30,303 nucleotides of DNA, taken from positions 1-30,303 of the forward strand of contig JAQIWT010000170.1 in the NCBI GenBank assembly GCA_034696485.1, read 5' to 3'. Positions 10,899 to 21,552 of the stretch are shown in pieces. This stretch comes from Isohypsibius dastychi (lineage: Eukaryota > Tardigrada > Eutardigrada > Parachela > Isohypsibiidae). The stretch's first letter is position 1; every line of letters begins with the position of its first letter. Both the position numbers and the translations under genes were made by a program. Under the pieces are notes generated by a model. The model made no database searches and was not told the origin of the DNA. It was given only the letters and a program-made list of their open reading frames with translations.

Positions 10899-12955
10899 CT
10901 ATTCCTGCTTGTTGTTTGATTCGCGAGTTCCTCCTCCTTCCGACACTACAGTTTCCAGGAAGGGTGCTGGGTCGTACGCCTGAGCCAAATCTTCCACGTC
11001 AGCTGATGTCACGAGCTGAAAGTCTCGTTGTTGATTTTCCAGTTGTATTGGTGGTATGAAAGTCACATCGGCTGCACTAGCTCTTTCGGGCAACCCTTCG
11101 TGGAATGATGAAAGTTCGGTCGAAATTTGTTGGTGGAAATTGGCGTCTACAGATGGAATGGTTTCATCCGAATCTGAAAGGTATGTCGTAGTTATTGTGC
11201 GACATGAGATATACAAGACCACACTGAAACATGTATTCGAAGGTTGCGCACCTCTCGTAGTTCCTGGAGGGGATCTTCCCGTTGGCAACACATCCTTACG
11301 AACTATGATGGGAGAAGATTTGCCTCCACGTGATGGAGAAGTGATTCCAGTCGGTCTGGACGGATTTGGATTTTTCAGACTAGAAATTTTGTTGCCATCC
11401 GTAGTATGGACAATAGCTGTAGACCGTTCGTTTATTTTGTAAAGAGAAATTGGTACCTTTCGGTTCAACCTTTGGTTTTTCTTGCGCAGCTCTTGAATCT
11501 AATTGCTTGTTCTCTCGATTCTTACTTACTGTCTTTGCCTGCGGTGGCGTTGGAGAACGAGCTTTTGTTCTGACCTTGACTTCTTTCGTTGATTGTGGTG
11601 GCAAGGAAGGCGAATTCTGAGTATGCTTCTTCGGTTTCGCCAGTTCAGAACATGTGCGTCTCGGACCATTGTACTTGGGTCTCCTTCGCTTGCGAGGCCT
11701 TCTCGCTAATTCAATTCTTCTTCGATATGCCACCATATCCTTCCATTTCTTAGTTAACACGACTTTTTTGAAACGCTTCGGTTCTTGGCCTTTATGCTCT
11801 GCACTCAAATCTCCTCCTGCGGCAGGCTGTTGCGCTGGTTCATGATGGCTCAGCATTTTATGATCTAAATGACCCGGTACTGATTTGAACTCCATGAGCC
11901 GCTCGCTCTTGGTCGGCTCATGGCCATGAAGCATTCGATCCTCAAAATGCTTTATAGCTTCCTGCTCTCTTTCCAGAATTTTTTGCTTTGTGATATCCTG
12001 CAAGGATGATTGGATAAAGAAACCCAAGTGCCGATCGATGATATCCTGCCTCTTTTTTTCCTGCATCCAAGTGCTTGTAGGCAAAACCTTTGAATCCTTG
12101 TACTCGCTTGTTCACCTGCACTGAATGAATCAATATCCAAGGGTTAGATGAATATTTCGCATTTAAAGTAACTCACCATCGGCTGTTTATCCACATATGC
12201 GGCGTGCTTAACCGCTGCGGAAAAAAAGCTGTAATTTCTGCACTCATTCCATTGGAGGCTATTGGTAACCTCGAAGCTGGTCTTCCAAGCGAATAACCAC
12301 ATAATCAAGCGGTCTGCTCAACATCTCGTTTTTAGCCCTCTGCAAAGCACGATCGGAGGCTCGCGTGCAAATTTTGACCAAACGACGCATTGCGATAGGC
12401 AAATATGGAAGAAATTCTCTTTCTTTAGGACGTTCCTTGCGCTTCTTGTTGACAAGACGGTTGATGTTTCTGAGCTAGGTGGCAGTTATGCGAGGTTAAA
12501 CGCTCAAAGGTAGGTTTTGGATGTGCTTACAGTGACTTGTGTTGACTGCCTGTTTGAAGCAGGATATGAGCCGAAGACTGCTACGTAGTCATCTGGATGC
12601 ACCAGTCCGTGCTGTAGCAGGATTTTTCTAATTGGTGGTTTTTTGTAGTAAGTGTCCAAATAGGGATCTTTGAGGTCCCTGTACAACGTGTATGGAGCAT
12701 CGGCAGCTGACAAGTAGAACGCTGGTCGCGGTTTCGGCTTGACAAAGTCGTACGGAACAACGTGGAGCGCGCTGTTTGTTGCTCCATGGTCCCCCTGAAA
12801 CCGAACAGATTTCTCAACTGGATTCGTTTTCTCAAGGTAAAGCTTACATGATGCGACCACATTTTTGAAGGAAGTGGAACTCGAACATTTTCAAGGTCTC
12901 CGGCGGCACCCAAAATGTTGCCACGGTCAGATGTGGGTCTCCGTTTAGAAAGTCA
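10899..12955 (-). CDS. Unrecognised family, paralog A (long form with basic tail)
   Basis: I do not recognise the family. Exons: about 12955-12848, 12794-12531, 12474-12270, 12214-12177, 12115-12050, 11997-11457, 11416-11252, 11173-10899; introns are 40-78 bp and phases agree. The product has about 545 residues; its start codon is not resolved. The conserved core has PAFYLSAADAP, DPYLDTYYKKP, LLQHGLVHPDDY, FLPYLPIAMRRL, PLDYVVIRLEDQLR, AVKHAAY and a charged helix with LEREQEAIKHFEDRM and TKSERLM. The long exon 6 then continues into a basic, disordered stretch (ARRPRKRRRPKYNG) and a proline- and serine-rich tail. The core is shared exon by exon with paralog B, 1.3 kb upstream on the same strand. 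The intron after exon 5 uses a GC donor. No signal peptide or membrane helix is seen. A ciliary or sperm role is suggested only by neighbours. Confidence 0.75.
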
Positions 12956-14248
12956 TGAAGACAAACACAATTGATCGTCGGGTTCTCTACAACTGGCCTG
13001 CTTGCCAAATTATCGGACAGGTGTATATAAAGCAGATTGCCTTGCACGACAGATAGCCATAGATCGAGATCGGAGCTGAACTAGAGTTAGAACCAAGGAT
13101 ATTGCTTGAAAGACGAGTATGGGACAGGCGAAGCTGCAGCAGTCAGATCTGTGAAGGACACAATGCATGTTATGTCAAACAGAATCCCGGGTAAATTATG
13201 CGGAAATTCGAAGCGGTTCTTCACACGAAATTGATCTGAAGTGAATTATTTGACGTTCACTCGGTCGACCAACGTTTGTCCGATTCGAAACGACAAGAAG
13301 CTACGCGTTTTGCATTACAGAAACGCTTCACTTATCGCCTCGCTTGTTCGATGAACGGGTACATAGACAGATAACAAAGGACTACTAACTAAGAACTAAG
13401 AACTACTAACTAAGAACGCGTGAGCCATTCTTCATTCAACTTCAACCATAGCTGAGCCTATTACCAAAACTTTTGTGTGAAAAGAAATAACGGATTTTAT
13501 TCAAAATTTCACACATGGGTGCAGTATTAATGGATGCCAGTTTTCCCAAGAATTCTTGAAAAGTCAGCTCATCTCATCAGAATTGTAGGTCATAAACAGA
13601 CTTGGAACCTACGCACGGGAATTTCACCACTCTTGCTGCTCGGTCAATTCCACAAGAAGTCGACATTTCTCGACCAGGATGTGTAGGTTCGTAAGTTTTC
13701 GAAAAGATCTCTGTACAGTTCAATGAGCAACAGATAAGCGGTCAGCACACCAAGAACCAAGAGATCGATCTTCTCGGAGTGTTTCCCATCTGTTACTGAT
13801 TGTTATTGTTGAGACGCGAAAAGTTTCCGGTTGACGTGAGTAGCGAGAGCATGTTTCACAAGCAAGATTTCTTATCTATTCAGCTTGATTTGGAAAACTA
13901 ACGCCAATTTTGAAAAAATCAGACAAAGCATTCAACATACCGCGATTCCAAAAGTGAGAGACAGACTCCAAGGAAAGAAGGGCTTGACGATTCAAAATTA
14001 AACCATTCAAAAATGTGAACTGGTTGAGTGACAATCAGATGTAGCATGGAAGTTCAGCATGTTATAGTCTATTGTTGCTTTGCGAAGGCACTCGGTGAAC
14101 TTCCGGACCTAATGGCTCACTGAACACTAAGAACAGCCGGTGAGAACCGGACAGATTTGCCATAACCTTTGCGTTGCTCACTTCAAGCGGAACAGTAGTG
14201 TCAATCAGTCAGTCAGTACACTGATAAAGCTTCTCCCGCGCAGTCAAA
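12956..14248. other. Spacer between paralogs A and B
   Basis: About 1.3 kb that should hold the promoter and any 5' exon of paralog A. I see no confident exon. A short tandem AACTAAGAACT-type repeat lies at 13382-13417. A frame at 12844-13047 (-) overlaps the first conserved exon of A in another phase and is not supported. A + strand TATATAA at about 13022 has no gene attached. Confidence 0.5.
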
Positions 14249-16015
14249 TCATACAGGTTTTGCAGCCGGTTTCCGCTTGAGCTCATGAACATTCATGAGC
14301 CTTTCACTCTTTGTGATTTTGACACCAGCATGCATTCTTTCATCAAAGTGTCGCATCGCGGTTTTTTCCCTTTCCAAAACATTCTTCTTACGGATATCCT
14401 ATAAATTACTCTTTTTAACCCTTGCTACGTGAAATTTGAGTGACCGATCATTTTTACCTCTTTGCGTTCCAGATCGAGGTGTTCGTACTCAAATCCCAAG
14501 AATCCGAACTTTTCCATATTTTTGGTTATCTGAATTCATAAAACTTTATTGCTTTATTGTTTCGCTGAAAGAACGGTGGTTCTTACTATTGGCTGCTTTC
14601 TCAAGAACGCCGCATGTTTCACAGCTGAAAAAAGCAATTTACATATTTTTGTTGATTTTTACCGTGCAGTCCCACCAACGTTTTTGTTGTTTTTTGTGTT
14701 TGGTTCTACCTTTCTGTATGAGAGGCCATATAAAGCATTGTCACTGTACAACAATATCTGGGTATGAATCGGTCGCCTTTGAATAACATGTGATTGATTC
14801 TCTGATCTCTTGCAAGAAAGTTCTTTCAGCAGGTATGGTACCAGTTTAATGTGGAAAGCACCCTTATGATCTGCCCAGTGTAAAGATGGCGCTGTAATGC
14901 TCCATTTAATCATACCGATTCGATCTCGTTGAGATCTTTCAGTCTTAGGTCTTGACTATTCGAATCTCGAAAGATCGTAACCGAGTGGTTAGTTGGCGAT
15001 GATATTTGGACTGGTCTCAGCCCTGCAGCTTTTAGTAATGCAAAAAGCGCGGTTGGAACACTGTAGTTAGATCTTCGTCAGCCGAGTGTTCGGACCGAGC
15101 GACAGAGATTTCTCGCCCTGAGGGTTTGCTTAACCTCTCACTCAAGCTCAACATTATGTTGGTTTGGGTTGAACCCTGGAGAAGCTCGCCCCTGCAGTCG
15201 AATATAACATGCCACAATATTGTTTCAACACTCACCTCTCAACTGTTCTTCCAAGCGCAACACAACATAATCCAATGGATCAGTCAGAAGCGAGTTCCTG
15301 GCAGCCAGCAAGTCACTGCGGGTCAGACCTTTTGTATCATGTAATAACCTTCGCATTACATCGGGAATATATGGCCAGAACTGTTTTTCTCGCGAAACAG
15401 GTGGCAATGAATTTTGCTTCGAGAACTTTTGTACTCTGCGAATCTGACAGCAACAAGTTCATTAAAACCTTGTGGCCTAACCACTAGTACAGTTGATGCG
15501 CACAGTATCCTGTACGTTCAATTGATTTCCATCAGGTGTTCGGCTGAATATTACGGAGTAATCCTTGGGATGGACTATGCCGTGATCAAGCAGCAGCTTG
15601 CGCATTCGTGGCTTTGAGAAGTATGCTTCAAGGTATGGATCATTGAATTCCTGGTACTGCAAAGCCGGTGCTGGAGCGGCAGACACGTAAAAAGCAGGTT
15701 TTTGGCATTTGACTCGTGTTCTGAACGTCGGAACTCGTAAATCCTCATGACCAGGTGGATGGTCAGCCTGATTTAATTGTGAACATGCTGTGAGCAGACC
15801 TTGTTTCAAAATTAAAAATAGCTCACATGGTGAGATAGCATTATTGATATCAGCCGTCGGAACTGAAGCTGTCAGAATGATCCAAGATGCAAATCGGATT
15901 GACCGTGATTTAGGTGAAACAAATTTTTCCCTGAAAGCCTGATTCGAAGGATTCTGCAAGGTTGCCACGTATGTTGGTCTACCGGTGGACCAGAAACTGT
16001 TTTATTGAGGTCACC
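14249..16015 (-). CDS. Unrecognised family, paralog B (short form)
   Basis: Tandem paralog of the gene at 10899-12955. Exons: 16015-15983, 15767-15504, 15443-15236, 14624-14587, 14529-14458, 14398-14249. Exon 2 is 264 bp in both copies, exon 4 is 38 bp in both, and exons 3 and 5 differ by 3 and 6 bp, all in matching phase. Shared motifs include PAFYVSAAPAP, DPYLEAYFSKP, LLDHGIVHPKDY, FWPYIPDVMRRL, PLDYVVLRLEEQLR, AVKHAAF and TKSERLM. The protein stops soon after TKSERLM, so it lacks the long basic and proline-rich C-terminal half of paralog A; it has about 265 residues in the visible part. The start is unresolved: homology to A may continue upstream to about 16070 (RRP...AGDL). The first intron (215 bp) and the third (611 bp) are much longer than in A, and the exon 2 donor is GTGCGC. 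Confidence 0.72.
14625..15235 (-). other. Expanded intron of paralog B with tRNA-like boxes
   Basis: This intron is 611 bp, while the same intron in paralog A is 55 bp. On the + strand it holds an A-box-like stretch (GTAACCGAGTGGTTAG, within 14973-15000) and a B-box-like GGGTTGAACCCTGG at 15166-15179. The spacing of about 170 nt is too long for a tRNA, so this is at most a decayed SINE or coincidence. Confidence 0.3.
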
Positions 16016-16691
16016 CTGAGAACACGTTAGATCACCAGCACTGTTCACGTCGAGAGGCGGTCTGCGCACTGTCTGTCAGTTAGCAAGATCAAAATAACCA
16101 AGACTCCCAATCAAAACAATCGAACCGAAAGTGGGAAGACCGGTGTATAAGATCTTGAATTGAGGAGCATGTAACAGTGTACATCCACTTGTGAACAGTG
16201 GGAGGGAAACTAACAGGATGACTTTGCTGAAAAGCATTCTGGTTAAGAGTTAAACTTATCACAGCTCACATCACCCTCCATCCAAGAGTCGGGTCAAGCT
16301 CTTATGCCCAATCTTCCCGGTGAAGATGTCGATTTGCCACGTTGATCATCCGTCAAATTCCGCAGCAACGTGCTTGTTAGCTCTTCTGACATCTGGATGT
16401 TATTCTAGAAGCAAAGATTGCCACAATGTTAAATCCAACTACAATGCATTTCAAAGAAACGAAGAGAACATGCAAGGGTGTTCTAAGTCATTTTGAGGGT
16501 TTTACCAGTCGAGTGCGAAGTACTAATCATCAAAACGGGGAGGGGCAGAGTATGCCGAAGGTAGTGGTAGCTTAGTTTTTGTTGAGCTGTTATTAACCGT
16601 TCGAGAATAAAGGACAACAGATTGATTTGTGTTATTCCACTCGTGATTTCAGGCAGCAATGATCAAATATTCCCGCTAGAAAGCAGGTTCT

Positions 16692-16723
16692 TGCAGATGT
16701 TTCCCGCCAGGGAAACATCTGCA
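16692..16723. repeat. Perfect 14-bp stem-loop
   Basis: TGCAGATGTTTCCC (16692-16705), loop GCCA, GGGAAACATCTGCA (16710-16723). The arms are exact reverse complements. The following 60 bases repeat related words (GATATCGGGAAAG, AATATCTGGGAA), so the hairpin sits in a locally repetitive stretch. Confidence 0.85.
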
Positions 16724-17518
16724 GGGCCCAAGATTTGCAGATATCGGGAAAGATCTGGAAATATCTGGGAACGTCTACAGTAGTCTGCCAATTCTTCGCG
16801 TTGGCATCAGCCTTCAAACTTTCCGCCTTATCTCGTCCCCTAAAGCATGATTGAAAAGTCTTAGCAGGCACAAGACATCTTCTTAATCACGGCTTGCGCT
16901 GTGTTATGGATGGAGACTAACAAGCGGGTGACAAGCCCTGACAGCGGCTGTGGGGTGAACGGCGAGGCTCAAGAGAGAGTAGTCAGGTCTCCGAGCCCCA
17001 AATCTGTCAAAAAAACAGATTTGCAAAAGGCGAGGCACGGTTAACAACGTCTGTAGATTAAAATTGATAGATCGCAGGCAGAATTTAAACCCAAATCTTT
17101 GAACCGTCCAAGAGCAGGTCCACTGTATGACACCCCCCCCCCTCGTGAGAGCGGACAAAATTAGGTGTCTTCTTGACCTCAGGTGGATATGGGGATCGGG
17201 GATGTCAAGTGTTTTCGAAACAGATATGCGGTGTGCAGTATACTCTTGCTCAATCACGGCTATATTTTGCCGGCATGAGGCCCACTGCTCACAAACGCAC
17301 ATCTAACATATTGTGGTCAACCAATCTGCAGCTTCCTGGCAGTTCACTTCAACATGGTCAAGGATTTGTCCCCTATGATGCACAGTAGTTAACAGTTACT
17401 AGATATGGCATGATCGGTCATCTCTTCTGCGCATATTTCTCGCCAGAGCTCAGACAGATAGGTACATCTAGCAGCGAGTAGCTACAAGCATCGAGAAGTG
17501 ACGCCAACTAGCCACACT

Positions 17519-17621
17519 ATGGACGGTAAAATCGATGAGTGGCTTTCAGACCAATTAGAATGTGATCCTCCCTTTGTCTTTCTCATAAACCAGGCCTTCC
17601 CTCAATGATTTTACCGTCCAT
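17519..17621. mobile_element. Small MITE-like element with inverted termini
   Basis: The left end ATGGACGGTAAAATC is exactly repeated in reverse complement at the right end, GATTTTACCGTCCAT, about 100 bp apart. Similarity continues inward past a two-base mismatch (TGAG on both arms). No coding capacity. No clear target duplication is visible, so mobility is inferred only from the terminal symmetry. Confidence 0.5.
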
Positions 17622-17666
17622 GCATCCAATTTTGTTTTGATGAAAAAACTGCACATTAAAACAGGC

Positions 17667-20600
17667 TCATTCGGCGGTTTCTGTTTTGTTGAGAGATTGT
17701 GACTTCAAGTACCAAGTGAATGGACCTTGCATAGGAATGAAAAATGTTACCTCTTTGAACAGTCTGTCCAGAATCGCGAGAGAGTTGGGATGTTTTTCGA
17801 TGCAGCGCGTAATGGCTGCAAACAACAGTTTCTCGACATCAGTGAAGATCGAAATCTCTATGTCCACCTAAAACAGGGAAACTCAAGATCTCTTTCTGGA
17901 TTACATTTTCCCTGGCATACCAGAAATGTTTTCAAATCATCCGTAGACAGTGCTTTTTTTATCGAAGAGAACATTCCGGAGTTCTGTTTTGTTGTTCGCT
18001 CGAGCCTTTTTTTCTGGTCGTCACAGTCGAGAAGTAGGGCTCTGAGCTCATCATTGTCCAATTTTATACCATGTCCTATCTTTTCTTTAAGAACCTCAAG
18101 TTTTTCGTGGGTTTTTTCCAGTATGACCAATTCGTCTTTATATCCGAACACATGCTGCTCGTGGGTTTTAAGTCGATCCTTCAGAAACGTGTACTCGCCT
18201 TCAATACTTTTTTGTTTCTGATCAAGAACAGCTGCAGGAGAATGGAACGAAATTAAAAATAAACACTTGTGGATCCATGAGCTTACTTTTCTCTTGGACA
18301 TTGTAAATGCTGTCTCGCATTTGGTTTGTTTGTTCTTCAAACCGCTCGCAAAAAGTGCGCATTTTGTAATTGTGTTGCATGACCTTTTCAATCTCTTTCA
18401 TTAACTTCGCTTTTGCATCGTTAATTTCTTGTTTCACCGATGCTGCCTGTAACGCGCTACGCATAATCATTCGCTTCTGTTTTAGCATAAAGTTAGACCC
18501 ACCTTCAAGAAGAATCTGGCTTGTAATTTAACAATATCGTCTGAATCTCCCTGACCACCGTCTTGTGAGACAGGAAGTGCTAAGAGTTCAAATCGAGATT
18601 TGACGCCTTGTTGCTGATGTTCCAGGTCTCGCAAAATTTTGACAAAACATGATCTCTGTTCCTCAACTCGTTTGCTATGTGCTCTGATTTGCTCTCTTTC
18701 CATTTGCACACACGCAATGCGTTCTTTGAATAGCTGAATAAACATGAATGAGGGAAACGTTGCACAGACAAATGATGAGGGATTGTTATTTTACCCCATC
18801 GAGCTCAACCTGACGAACTGACATATCTGTAACACACTCCAATTTGATTTCGGCTTTATCAGTGATGTATCGTAGTTTGAGTCTTGACGAACTAAGTTCG
18901 GCGGCGATTTCCTAGAGCCAAATCTTCATTATGACCTACACACTGAAGATTGAATTAGATGAATAGTACACTTACTACTTTTCTGTTCTTAACTTTTTCA
19001 ATCATTCTTTCTGCCGTATGTAAATACAACATGGTCTCGGCCAAGTCAATCTCATGCTTGTTTCGTTTTTCTTCTGTGGCGTCGACGTCCTTTTTGAGAT
19101 TATGTATCGCCTCCTCCTGCTTCGATATTCTGGACTGCATAAGGATGTTGTCCTTTGTAATAACATCTTTCCTCTGTATCATATCCCTGAGTTCACGTAA
19201 GGATTTCTCTGAAGGTCCCGTGTCAGTCCCTTCCATGAAAGATATTCTTCTTATCAGCTGTGTGATCTTAAATTCGAGATCATAAATCTGTCTCGCTTGC
19301 TGATGCGCTCGATACCGATAAGTCTTCAATTGGGATCGGAGGTTATTCAAGTACAGGACGTTCCCAGTAATGCCTATGTTGACAGCGTCAAGTTCTGCTC
19401 GAAGATTACTGTTTTCTTGTGTTCGTTTGTAATTGAGTTCTCGGAGTTGAGTCACTTTTTGTTCTGCCGCTCGTACAGCCACTTCTTTCTCGTCGAGCTG
19501 GCGGTTCAAATGGGACAACCTCTCTTCGTCTGTTATGTTCTTGTGGTGCACTTCCGAGTTCTGCGCACCGATAACTTCTCGAATTTCTCTGAGTTTACGT
19601 GTGTCGTTCACAACGTTGCTTCTCTGCTTGTCAAGCTGGCGCAATCTTGCCCCGGTCAGCCTTATAGTTTGTCTGCGGCTCGAGCATGTGTTATTCAGCA
19701 TTTGAATCTGTAAGTTTGCGGGAATGAGGTTTCTTCTGAGCGGTCACATTAAACGTTCTGAACAGCACCTGATCAAGAAGCTCTCTTTTCTTCTTTTCGA
19801 GATCTGAAAAGAATTCGCGAGCTTTCACCAGGTTCATCTCAACGGCCCCCAATCGTTTCTGGAGTTCCTCGTTGTTCTTCTCCTCGTTGCCGTGAAAACT
19901 TTTCTGCCATTTCAAAGCCTCTGTTTTTGCGATAATCTTTGCTCCGAGTTCATCTAGCTCCTGCAACACAAGCAAAATGGATGATCTTGATTTTTTCTAA
20001 GCCATCAGTTAACGGTAATTGTTTTGGAGCTTATGAGCAGCCCAACCAATCAACAAAATTCATTCAAAATGACTATAACGCACAAAATGCGTGCTCGAGG
20101 GAAGCTCAACCCCGGACAAGGATAACCATCGATGATAAACGTCCCTGACCACTTTAAGGAGCAATTTCAGTTAATAATCCCTGTTATTATGTGTGTAATA
20201 TGCATGATCTGTAATCGGTTACGTATGCAATCTAGGTGCTGTGTAAATGGAGCGGTCATATTGCCTGTATAGTTTGATGTTATCTGTGACCTTACTTCTT
20301 GAAGTATTTCCAGATTTTTGTCACCATTCTGAATTTCACATCTGGTTTTCGACCAATGATCCACTTCTTCATGGCGATCATTTAGAATCTCTCGCGTTTG
20401 TTCCATTAATCGAGCTAATTCGAGTTTCGTTGTGCGCAGTTGTCCTTCCAGGCTTTCCAGTTCCTGCTTTTCTTTGTTCTCTTCCATGGCCATGATATCG
20501 ATACGAAACAAACATTCTTTCACTTTAATTTCGTCTTCCTTACACGCCTGCTCCAGTGTTGAATTTCCAACAGAATTTTTTTCCGAGTATTTGAGGCATG

Positions 20601-21342
20601 CGCTCATTAGTTCGCGATCCAACTCTGTTTCGGTCTGGAGGTTGAGTATTTCTTCTTTCATACGGTTAATCGTTTTCTAGGAGGACGAACGCTGTACACA
20701 ATCGTCATATGAAGACAAGGTCAACTGGCGCTGATAATCAGATTTCATCGTCACCTCATCGCGACTGCATCTGGTTATCATACTCTGGACCAACTGCTTT
20801 GCGCGCCCATGTTCGAGTCCCAGATGAGCTATCTCGAGTCGTCTTAGGTCAACTTGTTTTTGTAGTGCTTCTAGCTCCTGGGCTACGGTGGTCCGAAGGC
20901 TCTACATCAAGGAAAGCAAAATTGAACTGATGAGCTCCACAAAATTTTATCAAACCTCAGCGGTCCTGAACTGGTGTAGAAGTGCATGGATGTAAGTCTG
21001 CCGACGTAACTTTTTCGACTTAAGAACCTCGATCTTTTCTCGTCCTTCTTCTGCCTGATCCAATTTACTTTGTACCTTCGAGTAGTACAGTTTTTGTTAA
21101 GTGTTTTGAGCAAAATTGCAGAACTCTTTCAGACAAACTTGTTTTTCCAACATCAGCACTTCATCGTCCCATATTCCCGAGCTTATTGCTGGATCATTTA
21201 TTACTTGATCATCACCGATTCTGGTCATGTTACCCGCAAGCAGACTTTGACCATCTAAATTTTGCTGTGTTTCGACAACCCTCTCATTTCTCCACGGGTT
21301 TGGCTCGTCATGATCTAATGATTCGTTTCCTTGTCTCGACAT
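17667..21342 (-). CDS. CCDC39: CCDC39, axonemal 96-nm ruler coiled-coil protein
   Basis: CCDC39 forms the ciliary doublet ruler with CCDC40 and is needed for inner dynein arm and nexin-link assembly. Eleven exons, all phase-consistent: 21342-21139, 21075-20956, 20901-20755, 20676-20296, 19960-19769, 19707-18976, 18911-18795, 18733-18503, 18476-18287, 18231-17921, 17867-17667. They encode 941 residues, about the vertebrate length. The chain is almost wholly coiled coil. Collinear matches to the vertebrate protein as I remember it include IYDLEFKITQLIRRISFMEG (family QDFHIQQVERRMSRLKG), RFELLALPVSQDG (RYEILTVVMLPPEG), QHNYKMRTFCERFEE (NSCNNNYKQSFKK) and LERTTKQ (LERVTKQ). The family's serine-rich extreme C terminus is absent; the protein ends in a less helical segment instead. 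The ATG at 21342 gives a polar N terminus before the coiled coil. It shares a 210-bp divergent promoter with GPCPD1. Donors such as GTTTGT and GTGCTG are weak. Confidence 0.88.
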
Positions 21343-21552
21343 AAAATTCGTAAACCCGATCTGTCAAACTAATGCGATTTTTTTTATGTCGCTGCCCTGG
21401 CAAACATGCGTTCAGGGGTCGGGTGTAAATGACGTCACAATTCTGGATGTAACTGTGGATAATCGTTTTCCGGTCTCCAGGTTACTCGGAGTTGAAGCTG
21501 CTGCGATCACACAAATGTATGGTGCGTTTGAAAAATCCACCATTCTGAAGCA
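21343..21552. promoter_or_regulatory. Bidirectional CCDC39/GPCPD1 promoter with CRE
   Basis: The two start codons face outward across 210 bp. A perfect CRE octamer TGACGTCA lies at 21430-21437, about 90 bp from the CCDC39 ATG and 115 bp from the proposed GPCPD1 ATG. No TATA box is obvious. CREB/CREM-family control is inferred from the site alone. Confidence 0.5.

Larger units (their letters stand above)
16016..17666. other. Intergenic region with two foldback elements
   Basis: About 1.65 kb between CCDC39 (-) and paralog B (-). It should contain the promoter and possible 5' exon of paralog B. It carries a perfect 14-bp stem-loop (16692-16723), a C tract in the 17130s and a small inverted-repeat element (17519-17621). 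A 132-codon frame at 16904-17302 (-) crosses the C tract and has no family features. Confidence 0.55.

Noticed and set aside
11056-11442. 128-codon + strand frame opposite paralog A
   Set aside because: It is the antisense shadow of exons 7 and 8 of paralog A, whose frame is supported by splice phase at three junctions.
14973-15000. tRNA gene
   Set aside because: Only a D-arm-like word is present. No acceptor stem or anticodon arm pairs around it, and the B-box-like word is about 170 nt away.
15505-15968. Continuous - strand frame making paralog B exon 2 start at an upstream ATG (15968)
   Set aside because: The 5' part has no similarity to paralog A. The acceptor at 15768 gives an exon of exactly 264 bp as in A, so the upstream part is more likely intron.
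17120-17150. C tract with upstream TCCACTGTATGACA as another copy of the hairpin repeat
   Set aside because: The tract is similar, but no paired stem precedes it and the 3' CCTTnnGGrAAAAA end is missing; treated as a plain microsatellite.
17727-18221. 164-codon + strand frame opposite CCDC39
   Set aside because: Antisense shadow of the last two CCDC39 exons; the - strand coiled coil matches the family.
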